From Eubacteriales bacterium (lineage in GTDB: Bacteria; Bacillota; Clostridia; Acetivibrionales; JANLFN01), in contig JANLFN010000002.1 in the NCBI GenBank assembly GCA_024655885.1, positions 1 to 64,000 on the forward strand: a stretch of 64,000 bases of DNA, in the 5' to 3' direction. The position numbers and the translations under genes were made by a program. The first letter of the stretch is position 1. Every line of letters begins with the position of its first letter. This document shows positions 54,862-63,781 of the stretch, piece after piece. The notes under the pieces were generated by a model. The model was not told where the DNA came from. It saw only the letters and a list, made by a program, of their open reading frames with translations, and ran no database searches.

Positions 54862-55337
54862 AGAACTACCGCCTCTCTGTCATCCTTTTCCTTTTCTTCA
54901 AAAATCAAGCCCTCATCCTTGTACTTTTTTAATACAAAGTGAGTTGCCGTACTTAAAACAGATTCTAAAGGCGCCAGTTTTTCCGCAACAAACAACGCAA
55001 CCTCCTTCATCGTCTTTCCCTCAATTATGACTGTCAGATCAAATCCGCCGGACATAAGGTAGCATGCTTTCACCTCGGGGTACTTGTAAATTCTTTCAGC
55101 CACCTTGTCAAAACCTTCCCCTCTTTGCGGAGTAACCCTCACCTCTATCAAGGCGGTAACTGTTTCTTTGCGGGTCTTTTCCCAGTTGATTAAAGTAGTA
55201 TACCCCAGAATAATATTGTCTTCTTCTAATTTTTTAATGGCCGCGCGCACCTCTTCAACACTTTTATTCAGCATGGTTGCTATCTGTTCCTCGGTCAGCT
55301 TATTGTTCTTTTCCAGAATTTCCAATATCTCTTCCAT
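54858..55337 (-). CDS. Lrp/AsnC-family regulator
   Basis: 159 residues. N-terminal helix-turn-helix (LTEEQIATMLNKSVEEVRAAIKKLEEDNII in outline), then a RAM/ACT-like ligand domain (IEVRVTPQRGEGFDKVAERI, YLMSGGFDLTVIIEGKTM). Such proteins sense amino acids as octamers. First gene after the alanine T-box and translationally coupled to the aminotransferase, so both are under tRNA control. An AlaR-like role is inferred. Confidence 0.88.
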   Translation of the reverse strand: MEEILEILEKNNKLTEEQIATMLNKSVEEVRAAIKKLEEDNIILGYTTLINWEKTRKETVTALIEVRVTPQRGEGFDKVAERIYKYPEVKACYLMSGGFDLTVIIEGKTMKEVALFVAEKLAPLESVLSTATHFVLKKYKDEGLIFEEKEKDDREAVVL

Positions 55338-55390
55338 TGATCATCCACTCCTGTCATTATTCTTTTAGGTAAACCTTGATAATATATTTT

Positions 55391-55700
55391 CCCAATTAAA
55401 AAACTCTTTCATCCCCTTGTAGGGACGAAAGAGCCTTATTCCGCGGTACCACCCTAATTGACGTTTCGAAACGCCATCTCAGCCAATGCGAATCACATTG
55501 CTCCCCGATAACGCAGGGCTGCGTCTTACTCTATTTTGGAACCCCTTGGGCCGCACTGCCGGTAATTCCAATTTCTCAAGAAGAAGCTCCAGGGCTGCTT
55601 TCTATATAATCCTTTGTTAGACTCGCACCATCCTCTAACTCTCTTCAAAAGGGCTTATATATACTCTTCCCTCTCACAGCTTTTGCTTATCGAATTATAA
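55391..55700 (-). promoter_or_regulatory. T-box riboswitch, probable alanine (specifier GCA)
   Basis: Antiterminator core GGGTGGTACCGCGG is complementary to 55442-55455. It precedes a terminator GGCTCTTTCGTCCC...GGGGATGAAAGAG plus TTTTTT. Aligning the specifier side with the thrS leader in this window (GAAA-ACC-G-CC against GAAA-GCA-G-CC) gives GCA at 55598-55596. An AGC (Ser) reading one base earlier is the alternative. Confidence 0.85.
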
Positions 55701-55705
55701 GGTTT

Positions 55706-55734
55706 ATTATACTAAAGAAAAGAATATTAATCAA
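55706..55734 (-). promoter_or_regulatory. promoter of the alanine T-box operon
   Basis: TTGATT, 17-bp spacer, TATAAT on the minus strand, immediately upstream of the leader. Confidence 0.85.
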
Positions 55735-55757
55735 GAGTTTATTTTTCTATAATGTGA

Positions 55758-56189
55758 TTATTTTTCTATAAACTCCGCAAGCTGTCCCTCATATCTTTTA
55801 AGAGTGCTTGTTACTTCCGTTTTCAGCACTTTTAACTGTTCTTTAATATCCACCAGCTTCTCCTTTTCCTCCTCCACCAGCTTTTCAATCTTCTTTTTTT
55901 CCTCCAGGGCCTGGTTTTTTGCATCCTCAATCATGATCTCCGCTTTTTCCTGGGCTTTTATCAGGACGTCTGCAATTTTAGCGCGATCTTCATTAATTTG
56001 CTCCGCCTTTTTGAAAAGCTCCTCATACTTTAGCCTGGTCTCTTTTGCATTATTTTTTAAGGCGGCAATCTCTTCTTCCTTTTCCTTTAATTTATGATCA
56101 TACTCACTGATTATTTTTTCAATATAGGAATTTACATCGGATTTGCTAAAGCCGAAAATTGAAGTCCTAAAACGCTTTTCCCCACTCAT
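55758..56189 (-). CDS. DivIVA-domain coiled-coil protein
   Basis: 143 residues. N-terminus FRTSIFGFSKSDVNSYIEKI is a DivIVA/GpsB membrane-curvature motif, followed by a long charged coiled coil to the end. ATG at 56189 lies 6 nt after GAGGAGG. Probably a small cell-division or polarity scaffold. It is shorter than full DivIVA and single-domain, so the exact partner is unknown. Confidence 0.8.
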   Translation of the reverse strand: MSGEKRFRTSIFGFSKSDVNSYIEKIISEYDHKLKEKEEEIAALKNNAKETRLKYEELFKKAEQINEDRAKIADVLIKAQEKAEIMIEDAKNQALEEKKKIEKLVEEEKEKLVDIKEQLKVLKTEVTSTLKRYEGQLAEFIEK

Positions 56190-56374
56190 CCGTATCCTCC
56201 TCACACAAACAGCCGTCGTGTAAATAGTAAAAAAGGATTTTTTCACGCCCGGGCACTGCCCTTTTGCCCACTAATATATATTCAATATATATTTCTAAAA
56301 TCCTCCCTTTTTACCAAGAAAAACAATAAATTTATTTCTCTTTTGCCGCAAGTCTATGGGGGCCAGACCAATAT

Positions 56375-56398
56375 AAAAAGCGCCTTTAAGCGCTTTTT
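56375..56398 (-). terminator. terminator of trxA
   Basis: Stem AAAAAGCGC / GCGCTTTTT with a 6-nt loop, about 40 bp beyond the thioredoxin stop. Symmetric T runs allow function on either strand. Confidence 0.85.
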
Positions 56399-56439
56399 AA
56401 CTTGTCCTTCAACTTAAGGATGTATTCTGTTCCTGCAAA

Positions 56440-56769
56440 TTACAGGTTTTTATCTATAAGCTTGGAAAATTCCTCCTTTGATCTTGCGCCTATCACCTTA
56501 TCCACCATCTGTCCATTCTTGAAAAGCATGATAGTGGGAATGCTCATAATTCGGAACTTGGCTGCAAGTTCGCCTTCTTCATCCACGTTGACCTTGCCCA
56601 CCTTTACTTTGCCTTCATATACATTGGCAAGGTCTTCTATAATCGGAGATACCGCACGGCACGGTCCGCACCACTGGGCCCAGAAATCCACTACCACGGT
56701 TTTGTCCGATTTCAGCACCTCAGCATCAAAATTATCTTTTGTCAAAACCTTAACTTTTTCGCCAGTCAT
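56440..56769 (-). CDS. trxA: thioredoxin
   Basis: 109 residues with the redox motif WAQWCGPCR at about residues 29-37 and the cis-Pro loop SIPTIMLFKNG. Cytoplasmic disulfide reductase. ATG follows AGGAGG by 7 nt. Monocistronic by its terminator. Confidence 0.96.
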   Translation of the reverse strand: MTGEKVKVLTKDNFDAEVLKSDKTVVVDFWAQWCGPCRAVSPIIEDLANVYEGKVKVGKVNVDEEGELAAKFRIMSIPTIMLFKNGQMVDKVIGARSKEEFSKLIDKNL

Positions 56770-56958
56770 CGTTAAGCCTCCTATACAATAATGGTTTTTA
56801 TCAGCAATCTGATAAAGGAAAACATACGAGTGTTAAAACAATTATGCAATACTATTATACTCAAATATACTTGAGAAAAACTTTTTTCTCTTATAAGTTT
56901 ATACCCTTGCACCGGGTGAATATAACACGAATGGCAAAACTATTTTATGGGGTTGATC

Positions 56959-58017
56959 CTATTTTTTTAATTTCTCGCTTTCAGGATCAATGGCAGTCAG
57001 CTTAATTTCCTGGCCGTCTTTAGTAACAATGTAGTCGTCCAAAATTTCAACAACATCTCCCTTGTAAGTAATTTTACCGCTGCCGCCAATTTTATACGCC
57101 GTTTTTTCACTGTCAACAATTTCATAAATATTGCCTGATCTTGTTATAAAAATATTCCTGCTTTCAACCGGTGTTTGTAGAGATACTTCAGTCCATGTTT
57201 TTTCGGACTGGGTGGAAGAAAGCTTGCCGTAATATATCTTTACAACACGGTCCTGCTCGTCCAGTTCTCCGACATATATTTTATCTTCCGCATCGATTTC
57301 AAGCAAGGCCATCCTGTTTTTAAACTGCAGCTGTGAAGTTGCATTTTGAAGCCCATTCCTGACAAAAAGCCTGCCCTTGCTGTCCTGGTAAACCAGTTTG
57401 TCGCTGAAGCTTGTCTCCTTAATTTCTATATCTGCGGTGGCAGTCATAATATAGCTTAAATTATTCATAATGTTAAATTTGTATATTTGTGTCTGTGAGG
57501 GCCCTGTCCTGATTTTCGCATAGATCACATTGGTCTGCGGTGACAGTTCAATGTCCTCAACCCTGCTTTCTTTCGGCAAATTGGATATTTTTGGATAATT
57601 GCGTTCCACGTCCGTATCCACGTCATAAGTATAAATTTGGACGTTTCCGGGTTTGTTGTCCTGGGAGCTTATGGAATATATTACCATATTGCTGTCCGGC
57701 AGCCATCTGTAGTAAGTAAGGTTATCCATACTTTCGTTGATGGTTTTCTTTACTTTTTGGGTCTGTAAATCCACGATCTCCAGCTTCCTGTCCCGCATAT
57801 ACCCTACATAGGAACCATCGAAGGATACCTTTGCCTCCGAAGCATCCTCCGGTAATTTCATACTAACATCCTTTTTGGGTTTATCGGATATTTCATAGCT
57901 GGTAGCTTTAATTGTTTCATCATGGGATAGGTATACAAAATTTATGAAGCACAATACGGCGACCTGCAAAAATACCGATATAATAATCCACTTGTAAACC
58001 CTGACTGCGGCTTTCAT
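56959..58017 (-). CDS. membrane-anchored propeller-like protein, unknown function
   Basis: 352 residues. One N-terminal membrane helix (about 9-28), then an extracytoplasmic part with repeated short beta motifs (VSFDGSYVGYMRDRKLEIVD, YRWLPDSNMVIYSISS, DIELSPQTNVIYAKI). These suggest a TolB/WD-type beta propeller. Its start shares bases with the stop of the upstream NAGPA-domain gene (TAATG), so the two are translationally coupled and probably act together at the cell surface. Confidence 0.72.
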   Translation of the reverse strand: MKAAVRVYKWIIISVFLQVAVLCFINFVYLSHDETIKATSYEISDKPKKDVSMKLPEDASEAKVSFDGSYVGYMRDRKLEIVDLQTQKVKKTINESMDNLTYYRWLPDSNMVIYSISSQDNKPGNVQIYTYDVDTDVERNYPKISNLPKESRVEDIELSPQTNVIYAKIRTGPSQTQIYKFNIMNNLSYIMTATADIEIKETSFSDKLVYQDSKGRLFVRNGLQNATSQLQFKNRMALLEIDAEDKIYVGELDEQDRVVKIYYGKLSSTQSEKTWTEVSLQTPVESRNIFITRSGNIYEIVDSEKTAYKIGGSGKITYKGDVVEILDDYIVTKDGQEIKLTAIDPESEKLKK

Positions 58018-59042
58018 TATTGTTCACCTTCCTTACCTGGAACAACCATAAACACGGAAGGTACAAACCGTTCTCCCAGAGCATCGGAAGGCCTGTTTAT
58101 CACTTTATTGTTATAATACATTGTAGTCGAGGAGCCGCCGTCAAGATTAACCGCATTTACCGCTTTATATTGCAAGAGTATATCCTGGCAGTCTCTCAGG
58201 GTTGCACCCAAAGAGTTTAAACTTCTGCCGTCAATGGTGAGAAACAGTACGGCTCCGTCTTCTCTCTGCCCTATGGCAGTCCTGGGGTTGATTCCCCATC
58301 CCCCGTCTCCTTGGGTAATGGTAGGCTTGCCGTTGACGACCAAAGGGGGACCGAAGCTTACCCCTTCCTTTACGCCAAGCTTCTTGAGCTGCGCCATGGA
58401 ATGCCTGCCTACAATCAACATGCCCTTATCGGTAAATGCAGCCGTATCCTGCTTCACATTTTCATCCTTTATCTGGTTTGCGATGATCTTTCCGTCATGG
58501 ATAATAAAGCCCATGGGCGCACCGCCGGTTCCCGTCCAGCCCTTGTCCATAAATCCTCCTGCATTGATAGCGGCTATTGCGCCATTCCTCTTTGCGATGG
58601 AGCTGGTTTTCTCCCCGGATTCCGGCATCTGGCTTGAATACCCTACCTTCACTTTTGTAGGATCGAATATGATCATCAATTTCCCTTTAAAGTTGCCCCC
58701 ATCTATATTATATATCTCAATTCTATCCGAATGGTTTACACCGAACTCCAACTTCTGGACTTCCTCCCCCGATGCTACAGGATCCGCCGAAAAGCTGCTT
58801 CCCAGAATGCGGTGAATCGCTTCATCCGAAAGAAAAATTTTCGCTATGTACTGGTGTCTCAACGTATTCCATGCTGTTCCTACGAGAGTCTTTTTTACAT
58901 TTTCAAATGGTCCGTAAAAAATTAATAGAGGCATTGTTACAGCCGTAAAGACAATCTCAAAAACCAGGAATATTAGAAATTTTTTCCACGTCTTTTTTTT
59001 CTTTTGAGTTCTGTTTTTTTCCCTGCTTCCTATTTCTCTCAC
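58017..59042 (-). CDS. phosphodiester glycosidase (NAGPA) domain membrane protein
   Basis: 341 residues from a GTG. A lysine-rich cytoplasmic N-terminus and one membrane helix (about 23-43) lead to an extracytoplasmic NAGPA domain with GAIAAINAGGFM, NPRTAIGQREDGAVLFLTIDGR in outline, and AVNAVNLDGGSSTTMYY. Relatives remove GlcNAc from phosphodiesters or act in exopolysaccharide and wall-polymer metabolism. Coupled to the propeller-like gene downstream. Substrate unknown. Confidence 0.87.
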   Translation of the reverse strand: MREIGSREKNRTQKKKKTWKKFLIFLVFEIVFTAVTMPLLIFYGPFENVKKTLVGTAWNTLRHQYIAKIFLSDEAIHRILGSSFSADPVASGEEVQKLEFGVNHSDRIEIYNIDGGNFKGKLMIIFDPTKVKVGYSSQMPESGEKTSSIAKRNGAIAAINAGGFMDKGWTGTGGAPMGFIIHDGKIIANQIKDENVKQDTAAFTDKGMLIVGRHSMAQLKKLGVKEGVSFGPPLVVNGKPTITQGDGGWGINPRTAIGQREDGAVLFLTIDGRSLNSLGATLRDCQDILLQYKAVNAVNLDGGSSTTMYYNNKVINRPSDALGERFVPSVFMVVPGKEGEQ

Positions 59043-59260
59043 AAGATGTACCCACCCTCGTCAATGATAAATCATAGAAACCTATTTGGTTTCCCTTCCG
59101 TTATTTCCAAAGAATCCGCCGGCTTCTTCCCTGACCGCCGGCGGTCATTTTCCTCAGGAAATATCTTTTTTCTACTTATTATTAATAATAATTGATTTTA
59201 GTCAAGTTTTAAATAATAATAAGGAATATTTAAAAAATTTTTAACAAATTAAATTATACT

Positions 59261-59662
59261 TCACACAATGGCATACTTGTCAAGAGTACTGTGGACACGC
59301 TCAAAAAGCAGCCCGGCCACGAACCAGGCCGGTCCGTAATCCAGCCTTATGAAACCATGGAAAGCAAAGGGGCCCGTATATAGCCATGGGTAAGTACCCA
59401 GAATATTGTACAGGATAAGCCCGCTGGTGTACTCGATACCCCAAATGATTACAACCCATATAATCCCTCTGACCGGCCACTTCCAGCTTGCTATTGCATC
59501 ATGAATGGGTTCAAGGAAAACAGCCGATCCGTAAATAAAAAACATCCATATGTTTGTAAAGCCCCAAAGCCTTACATCCCCATTGATAAGAGAACCGATG
59601 CCGGTCCACGCGATCTCTATTCCCCATCCTAATATGCCGTAAATAAAAAAACGCTTCATCAT
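59261..59662 (-). CDS. putative ABC-transporter type IV/CmpB-like membrane protein
   Basis: 133 residues, about four membrane helices, Trp-rich (FIYGILGWGIEIAWTGIG, IIWVVIIWGIEYTSGLILY, GFIRLDYGPAWFVAGLLFE). Resembles PF06541-type putative transporter proteins. I place the start at ATG 59662 or 59659 because the upstream frame is not conserved-looking, but no good ribosome site is visible. Role unknown. Confidence 0.7.
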   Translation of the reverse strand: MMKRFFIYGILGWGIEIAWTGIGSLINGDVRLWGFTNIWMFFIYGSAVFLEPIHDAIASWKWPVRGIIWVVIIWGIEYTSGLILYNILGTYPWLYTGPFAFHGFIRLDYGPAWFVAGLLFERVHSTLDKYAIV

Positions 59663-59784
59663 AATAAAAATATTTTTTACAGCAAATGAGTTTTTTAACA
59701 ATAGAAATTTATAACAAAAACAGGATGGGGTATAACCATTTTGATTTAAGCAAAAAATAAATTCAGAGCTAAAGGAGGTAGACC

Positions 59785-59943
59785 ATGAAAAGCCGAAAAA
59801 CAAAGGCGATAACCCAGAATCCCGGCTTCAAGGGTGAGCTGGTGGATGACAAGGATCCTATGGACCAGGATCCCACCGGGAGATATATAAAAAGGAATCC
59901 TTATAAGACTCCCCCCAATAACTTAACAACCAAAAACAAGTGA
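59785..59943 (+). CDS. small hydrophilic protein, 52 residues
   Basis: Starts at ATG 6 nt after AAAGGAGG, a near-perfect ribosome site. The product begins MKSRKTKAITQNPGFKGEL and has VDDKDPMDQDPTGRYIKRNP; it is charged, with no Cys and no membrane segment. The gene is divergent from the CmpB-like gene and followed by a GAAAGTG/CACTTTC hairpin. Family not recognised. Confidence 0.65.
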   Translation: MKSRKTKAITQNPGFKGELVDDKDPMDQDPTGRYIKRNPYKTPPNNLTTKNK

Positions 59944-59968
59944 AAGTGTCCCAAGGCACTTTCATTTG
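59942..59968 (+). terminator. hairpin after the 52-residue gene
   Basis: Stem GAAAGTG / CACTTTC overlapping the TGA stop, loop of 8 nt, followed only by ATTTGCT; weak terminator. Confidence 0.55.
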
Positions 59969-60144
59969 CTATAAACCCGTCCTATTATATAGTTATACCA
60001 GTAAAAGAATCCATATGTTATTATAGTGGTAACTATGCTCAGTGGCAAAAACATTTTATCTCACAAATGATAGCTTCTCCACCCTATGCTTAATATAATT
60101 AAATAATGGGTAATAATATAAATAATAATAATCGGAGGTTGTTT

Positions 60145-62712
60145 ATGTATTTAATAGGAAAAATAACCGTAACAGCAGTTCTACCTGATGAATTGAAGCG
60201 TCTTAGGGATATTGCCTATAATCTTTGGTGGTCATGGAATTCCGAAGCTATCGACCTTTTCAGGGAAATCGACCTTGACCTGTGGAAAAGGCTGGGTAAG
60301 AATCCTGTAAGATTCCTTCAGGAAGTTAGTCAAAAAAAACTTGAAATAAAGCTTAATTCTCCGGATTATATGCAAAGGTACAGGGAAATTGTAAAAAAAT
60401 TTGATGCCTATATGGAGGGCAAGGATACGTGGTTTAAGAGGAATCATCCCGATAAGCTGAACCAAAGCATAGCGTATTTTTCCGCGGAATTCGGTCTGAG
60501 CGAAGTACTTCCCATCTATTCGGGGGGGCTGGGAATCCTGTCGGGAGACCACTGTAAATCCGCAAGCGATTTAGGCATACCCTTTACAGGCATCGGCATA
60601 TTTTACAAGCAGGGTTATTTCAGCCAGAGGATTAACCTTGAAGGATGGCAGGAAACAAATTTCTCCGCTCTAAATACCTCTCAACTGCCAATCAAGCCTG
60701 TATATAATGAAAGAGGGGAAGAAGTTGTTATCAGTGTTGAACTTCCGGGCAGGGTTGTTTACGCAAAAGTCTGGCAGGTATTCATAGGCCGGGTAAAGCT
60801 GTATCTGATGGACACCGACATAGAGCAAAACAGCCCCAATGACCGGATGCTGACGGCAAGGCTGTACGGCGGAGACCAGGAAACCAGGATCCAGCAGGAA
60901 ATTTTTCTGGGCATAGGCGGTATCAGGGTGCTTGAGACTTTAGGAATAGAGCCTTCGGTATACCATATGAACGAAGGACATTCCGCCTTTGCAGGGCTGG
61001 AGCTTCTCCGCAAGCTGGTACAGGAAAAGGATATCCCTTTCAGCCAGGCAAAGGAGGTTGTGGCATCCTCCCTGGTGTTTACCACCCACACCCCTGTGCC
61101 TGCCGGCAACGACGTGTTCCCCATAGAGATGATCGACAGGTATTTTTACAACTTCTGGGTAAAGCTTGGCATAAGCAGGCACGAGTTTTTGAACCTGGGA
61201 CTAAAGGTCAGCGACAACCAGAATTTTAACATGACGGTGCTTGCATTAACGCTGGCCGGAAGGAAAAACGGTGTGAGTGAGCTCCATGGAGCCGTATCGA
61301 GAAATATTTTCAACAACGTATGGCCCGGTTTGCCCGAGGACGAGGTGCCCATTTCACACATTACCAACGGCATTCATACCCTTACATGGCTGTCCCCGAA
61401 ATTTAAGTCCCTCTACGCCAAATACCTGGACAACGATTGGGAGGAAAGGCTGTTTGAAAAGGAGGTTTGGGACAAAATCGACAATATCCCGGACGAGGAG
61501 CTGTGGGAAGCCCACTGTGTGCTAAAAGCAAAAATGATCAATTTTGTCCGTGAAAAGCTGAGGGAGCAAAAAACGCAAAACGGCGAACCCATGGACAGCA
61601 TACGGGAGGTGGACACCCTGCTGGATCCCGGAGCGTTGACCATAGGGTTCGCACGCAGGTTTGCAACCTATAAAAGAGCCAACCTCATATTCAGGAATGC
61701 CGCCCGGATTGAAAAAATACTGAACAATCCCCAAATGCCTGTTCAGATTATTTTTGCGGGTAAAGCCCATCCTGCGGACAGGCCGGCCCATGAGATTATC
61801 AAAAATATAAATGATATTGCAAGACAGGAAGGTTTCAAGGGAAAGGTCATTCTTGTGGAGAACTATAATATGACCCTGGCAAGGAAGCTGGTCCAGGGTG
61901 TGGACATATGGCTCAATAATCCCCGCAGGCCTCTTGAAGCAAGCGGGACCAGCGGACAAAAGGTTTGTATCAACGGTATTATAAATTTCAGCGTTCTGGA
62001 TGGATGGTGGTGTGAAGGCTATAACGGGAAAAATGGTTGGGCCATAGGGGATGATACATTTTACCCAAACGAGGTTTCCCAGGACAATGCGGACAGCGAA
62101 TCCATGTACAACACCCTTGAAAACTTGATCGTACCCCTATTCTATGACAGGGACGAAAAAGGGGTCCCCGTCAAATGGGTGGGTATCATGAAGGAATCCA
62201 TAAAATCGCTGGCTTACAAATACAACACCCATAGAATGCTTCAGGACTACATAGCGAAAATGTACATCCCTTCCATGGAAAGAACGGACAGAATTGTCCG
62301 GAACGGTTTCAGTCTTGCCAGGGATTTATCCGGTTGGAAGCAGTTTATAGAAAAGCACTGGTCAAACGTTCAGGTGATGGCGGATAAAGCCATGAACCAG
62401 CTCATGCAGCATAAATCCATGTCGGGTGAAACCATCAAGATCTCAACCACGGTTTCTCTGGGGGAAATTCAGCCCTCCAGCGTCAAGGTTGAGCTTTACT
62501 ACGGCGGCATCGGAAAGAACGGCATGATTGAAAATCCGGAAATCCAGGAGATGCAGGTGGAAGAAAAGCTGGACGCCGGTATGTTCCGGTATTCCGCCTA
62601 TATCCAGCTGCTGGAAGGGGGGGAATACGGCTACACCTTTCGTGTGATTCCCTATCACCCCGAACTCATCAATAAATTTGAAATGGGCCTTGTACGCTGG
62701 GTGGTCCAGTGA
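60145..62712 (+). CDS. glgP: alpha-glucan (glycogen) phosphorylase
   Basis: 855 residues. Releases glucose-1-phosphate from alpha-1,4-glucan. An N-terminal DUF3417-type segment (LRDIAYNLWWSWNSEAIDLF) marks the short alpha-glucan phosphorylase class (TIGR02094). The PLP-binding lysine lies in EASGTSGQKVCINGIINF, where Gln replaces the more usual Met. FAGKAHPAD and QGVDIWLNNPRRPLEASG are also characteristic. ATG at 60145 after CGGAGG. Stands alone, without other glycogen genes. Confidence 0.94.
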   Translation: MYLIGKITVTAVLPDELKRLRDIAYNLWWSWNSEAIDLFREIDLDLWKRLGKNPVRFLQEVSQKKLEIKLNSPDYMQRYREIVKKFDAYMEGKDTWFKRNHPDKLNQSIAYFSAEFGLSEVLPIYSGGLGILSGDHCKSASDLGIPFTGIGIFYKQGYFSQRINLEGWQETNFSALNTSQLPIKPVYNERGEEVVISVELPGRVVYAKVWQVFIGRVKLYLMDTDIEQNSPNDRMLTARLYGGDQETRIQQEIFLGIGGIRVLETLGIEPSVYHMNEGHSAFAGLELLRKLVQEKDIPFSQAKEVVASSLVFTTHTPVPAGNDVFPIEMIDRYFYNFWVKLGISRHEFLNLGLKVSDNQNFNMTVLALTLAGRKNGVSELHGAVSRNIFNNVWPGLPEDEVPISHITNGIHTLTWLSPKFKSLYAKYLDNDWEERLFEKEVWDKIDNIPDEELWEAHCVLKAKMINFVREKLREQKTQNGEPMDSIREVDTLLDPGALTIGFARRFATYKRANLIFRNAARIEKILNNPQMPVQIIFAGKAHPADRPAHEIIKNINDIARQEGFKGKVILVENYNMTLARKLVQGVDIWLNNPRRPLEASGTSGQKVCINGIINFSVLDGWWCEGYNGKNGWAIGDDTFYPNEVSQDNADSESMYNTLENLIVPLFYDRDEKGVPVKWVGIMKESIKSLAYKYNTHRMLQDYIAKMYIPSMERTDRIVRNGFSLARDLSGWKQFIEKHWSNVQVMADKAMNQLMQHKSMSGETIKISTTVSLGEIQPSSVKVELYYGGIGKNGMIENPEIQEMQVEEKLDAGMFRYSAYIQLLEGGEYGYTFRVIPYHPELINKFEMGLVRWVVQ

Positions 62713-62777
62713 CAAAAAAGGATAAAGACGGGCGCTCCCGTTATGAGCATGCGCGCCATGGGTGCCAAGGAGTCCTC

Positions 62778-62816
62778 CCCTGTCACATCAAAGAACCGTC
62801 CCCTGTCGCACTTTTA
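62778..62816. repeat. GGGGACGG-type repeat, half copy E
   Basis: Contains AAAGAACCGTCCCCTGTCGC, the same right arm as copy C (21209-21229). It lacks the matching left arm; instead CCCCTGTCACATC precedes it. The sequence lies inside the 3' end of the activator gene and encodes its last residues and stop. Confidence 0.8.
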
Positions 62817-63781
62817 AGCTGCGCCGACCATTTGCCGCACCTGTCGCCCCACCGGGCAATGGTCTCTCCATCGGAGGATATTTCTATAACCTCACAGAGG
62901 TTGGAACAGCCTTTGCACTCTATACTTTTTGACTTATAGCTGCATTCAGCGGTTTCAAAGCCGTAAAAATTGGTTTTCCCCTTTCCTTCCTCCATCTTTT
63001 TCTTCGCAATCAATGCCGCTCCGTATGCGCCCATCACATCATAGTATTTGGGAATAACAAGCCGTTTTCCCAGAGCCCTTTCAAAAGCCGCCGCTATGCC
63101 CACATTCGCCGCCACTCCCCCCTGGAATACAATGGGTTCGGAGATTTCCTTCCCCTTTGCCAGGTTGTTCAAGTAGTTCCTCACCAGGGCCTCGCACAGC
63201 CCGCCGATGATATCCTCAAGGCTGTGGCCTGTCTGCTGTTTATGGATCATGTCCGACTCCGCAAATACCGCACACCTTCCTGCAATTCTCACCGGCGATT
63301 GGGACCGCAGGGCATAGGAGCCGAACTCTTCAATGGGAATGCCCAGGCGTGAGGCCTGCCGGTCCAGAAAGGAGCCTGTGCCGGCGGCACACACGGTGTT
63401 CATGGCAAAGTCGCATACTACCCCATTCTTAAGAATAATAATTTTCGAATCCTGGCCTCCAATTTCCAGGATTGTATTTACATCCGGAATCATCCGCTGT
63501 GCGGCCACCGCATGGGCTGTGATCTCATTTTTAACCGCATCGGCGCCAATAATCGCGCCGGCCAGCTGTCTTCCGCTTCCCGTTGTTCCTACGCCCTTTA
63601 TGTATACATCTTTTTCCAGATTTCCGGCCAGGGTCTTCATACCGTCCAGAAGCACATTGATGGGCTTTCCACAGGTACGGAGGTACAGCTTGTACACAAT
63701 ATTTTCATCTTCATCCATAACAACCAGGTTTGTACTGACAGATCCAACATCAACTCCTAGATAATACCCGGTTTTCTTCAA
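62783..63781 (-). CDS. 2-hydroxyacyl-CoA dehydratase activator-type ATPase (BadF family)
   Basis: ATP-driven electron-transfer activator, 332 residues, ASKHA fold. Motifs YLGVDVGSVSTNLVVM, the glycine run GVGTTGSGRQ, ILEIGGQDSKII, MNTVCAAGTGSFLD with cluster-type Cys, and VFQGGVAANVGI. A Cys-rich C-terminus (ECKGCSNLCE, GDRCGKW) resembles the longer activase-type members. TTG at 63781 follows GAGAGG. The last ten or so residues (KSATGDGSLM) are encoded by a GGGGACGG repeat arm, so the native end may have been replaced. Overlaps the upstream partner by 32 nt. Confidence 0.85.
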   Translation of the reverse strand: MKKTGYYLGVDVGSVSTNLVVMDEDENIVYKLYLRTCGKPINVLLDGMKTLAGNLEKDVYIKGVGTTGSGRQLAGAIIGADAVKNEITAHAVAAQRMIPDVNTILEIGGQDSKIIILKNGVVCDFAMNTVCAAGTGSFLDRQASRLGIPIEEFGSYALRSQSPVRIAGRCAVFAESDMIHKQQTGHSLEDIIGGLCEALVRNYLNNLAKGKEISEPIVFQGGVAANVGIAAAFERALGKRLVIPKYYDVMGAYGAALIAKKKMEEGKGKTNFYGFETAECSYKSKSIECKGCSNLCEVIEISSDGETIARWGDRCGKWSAQLKSATGDGSLM

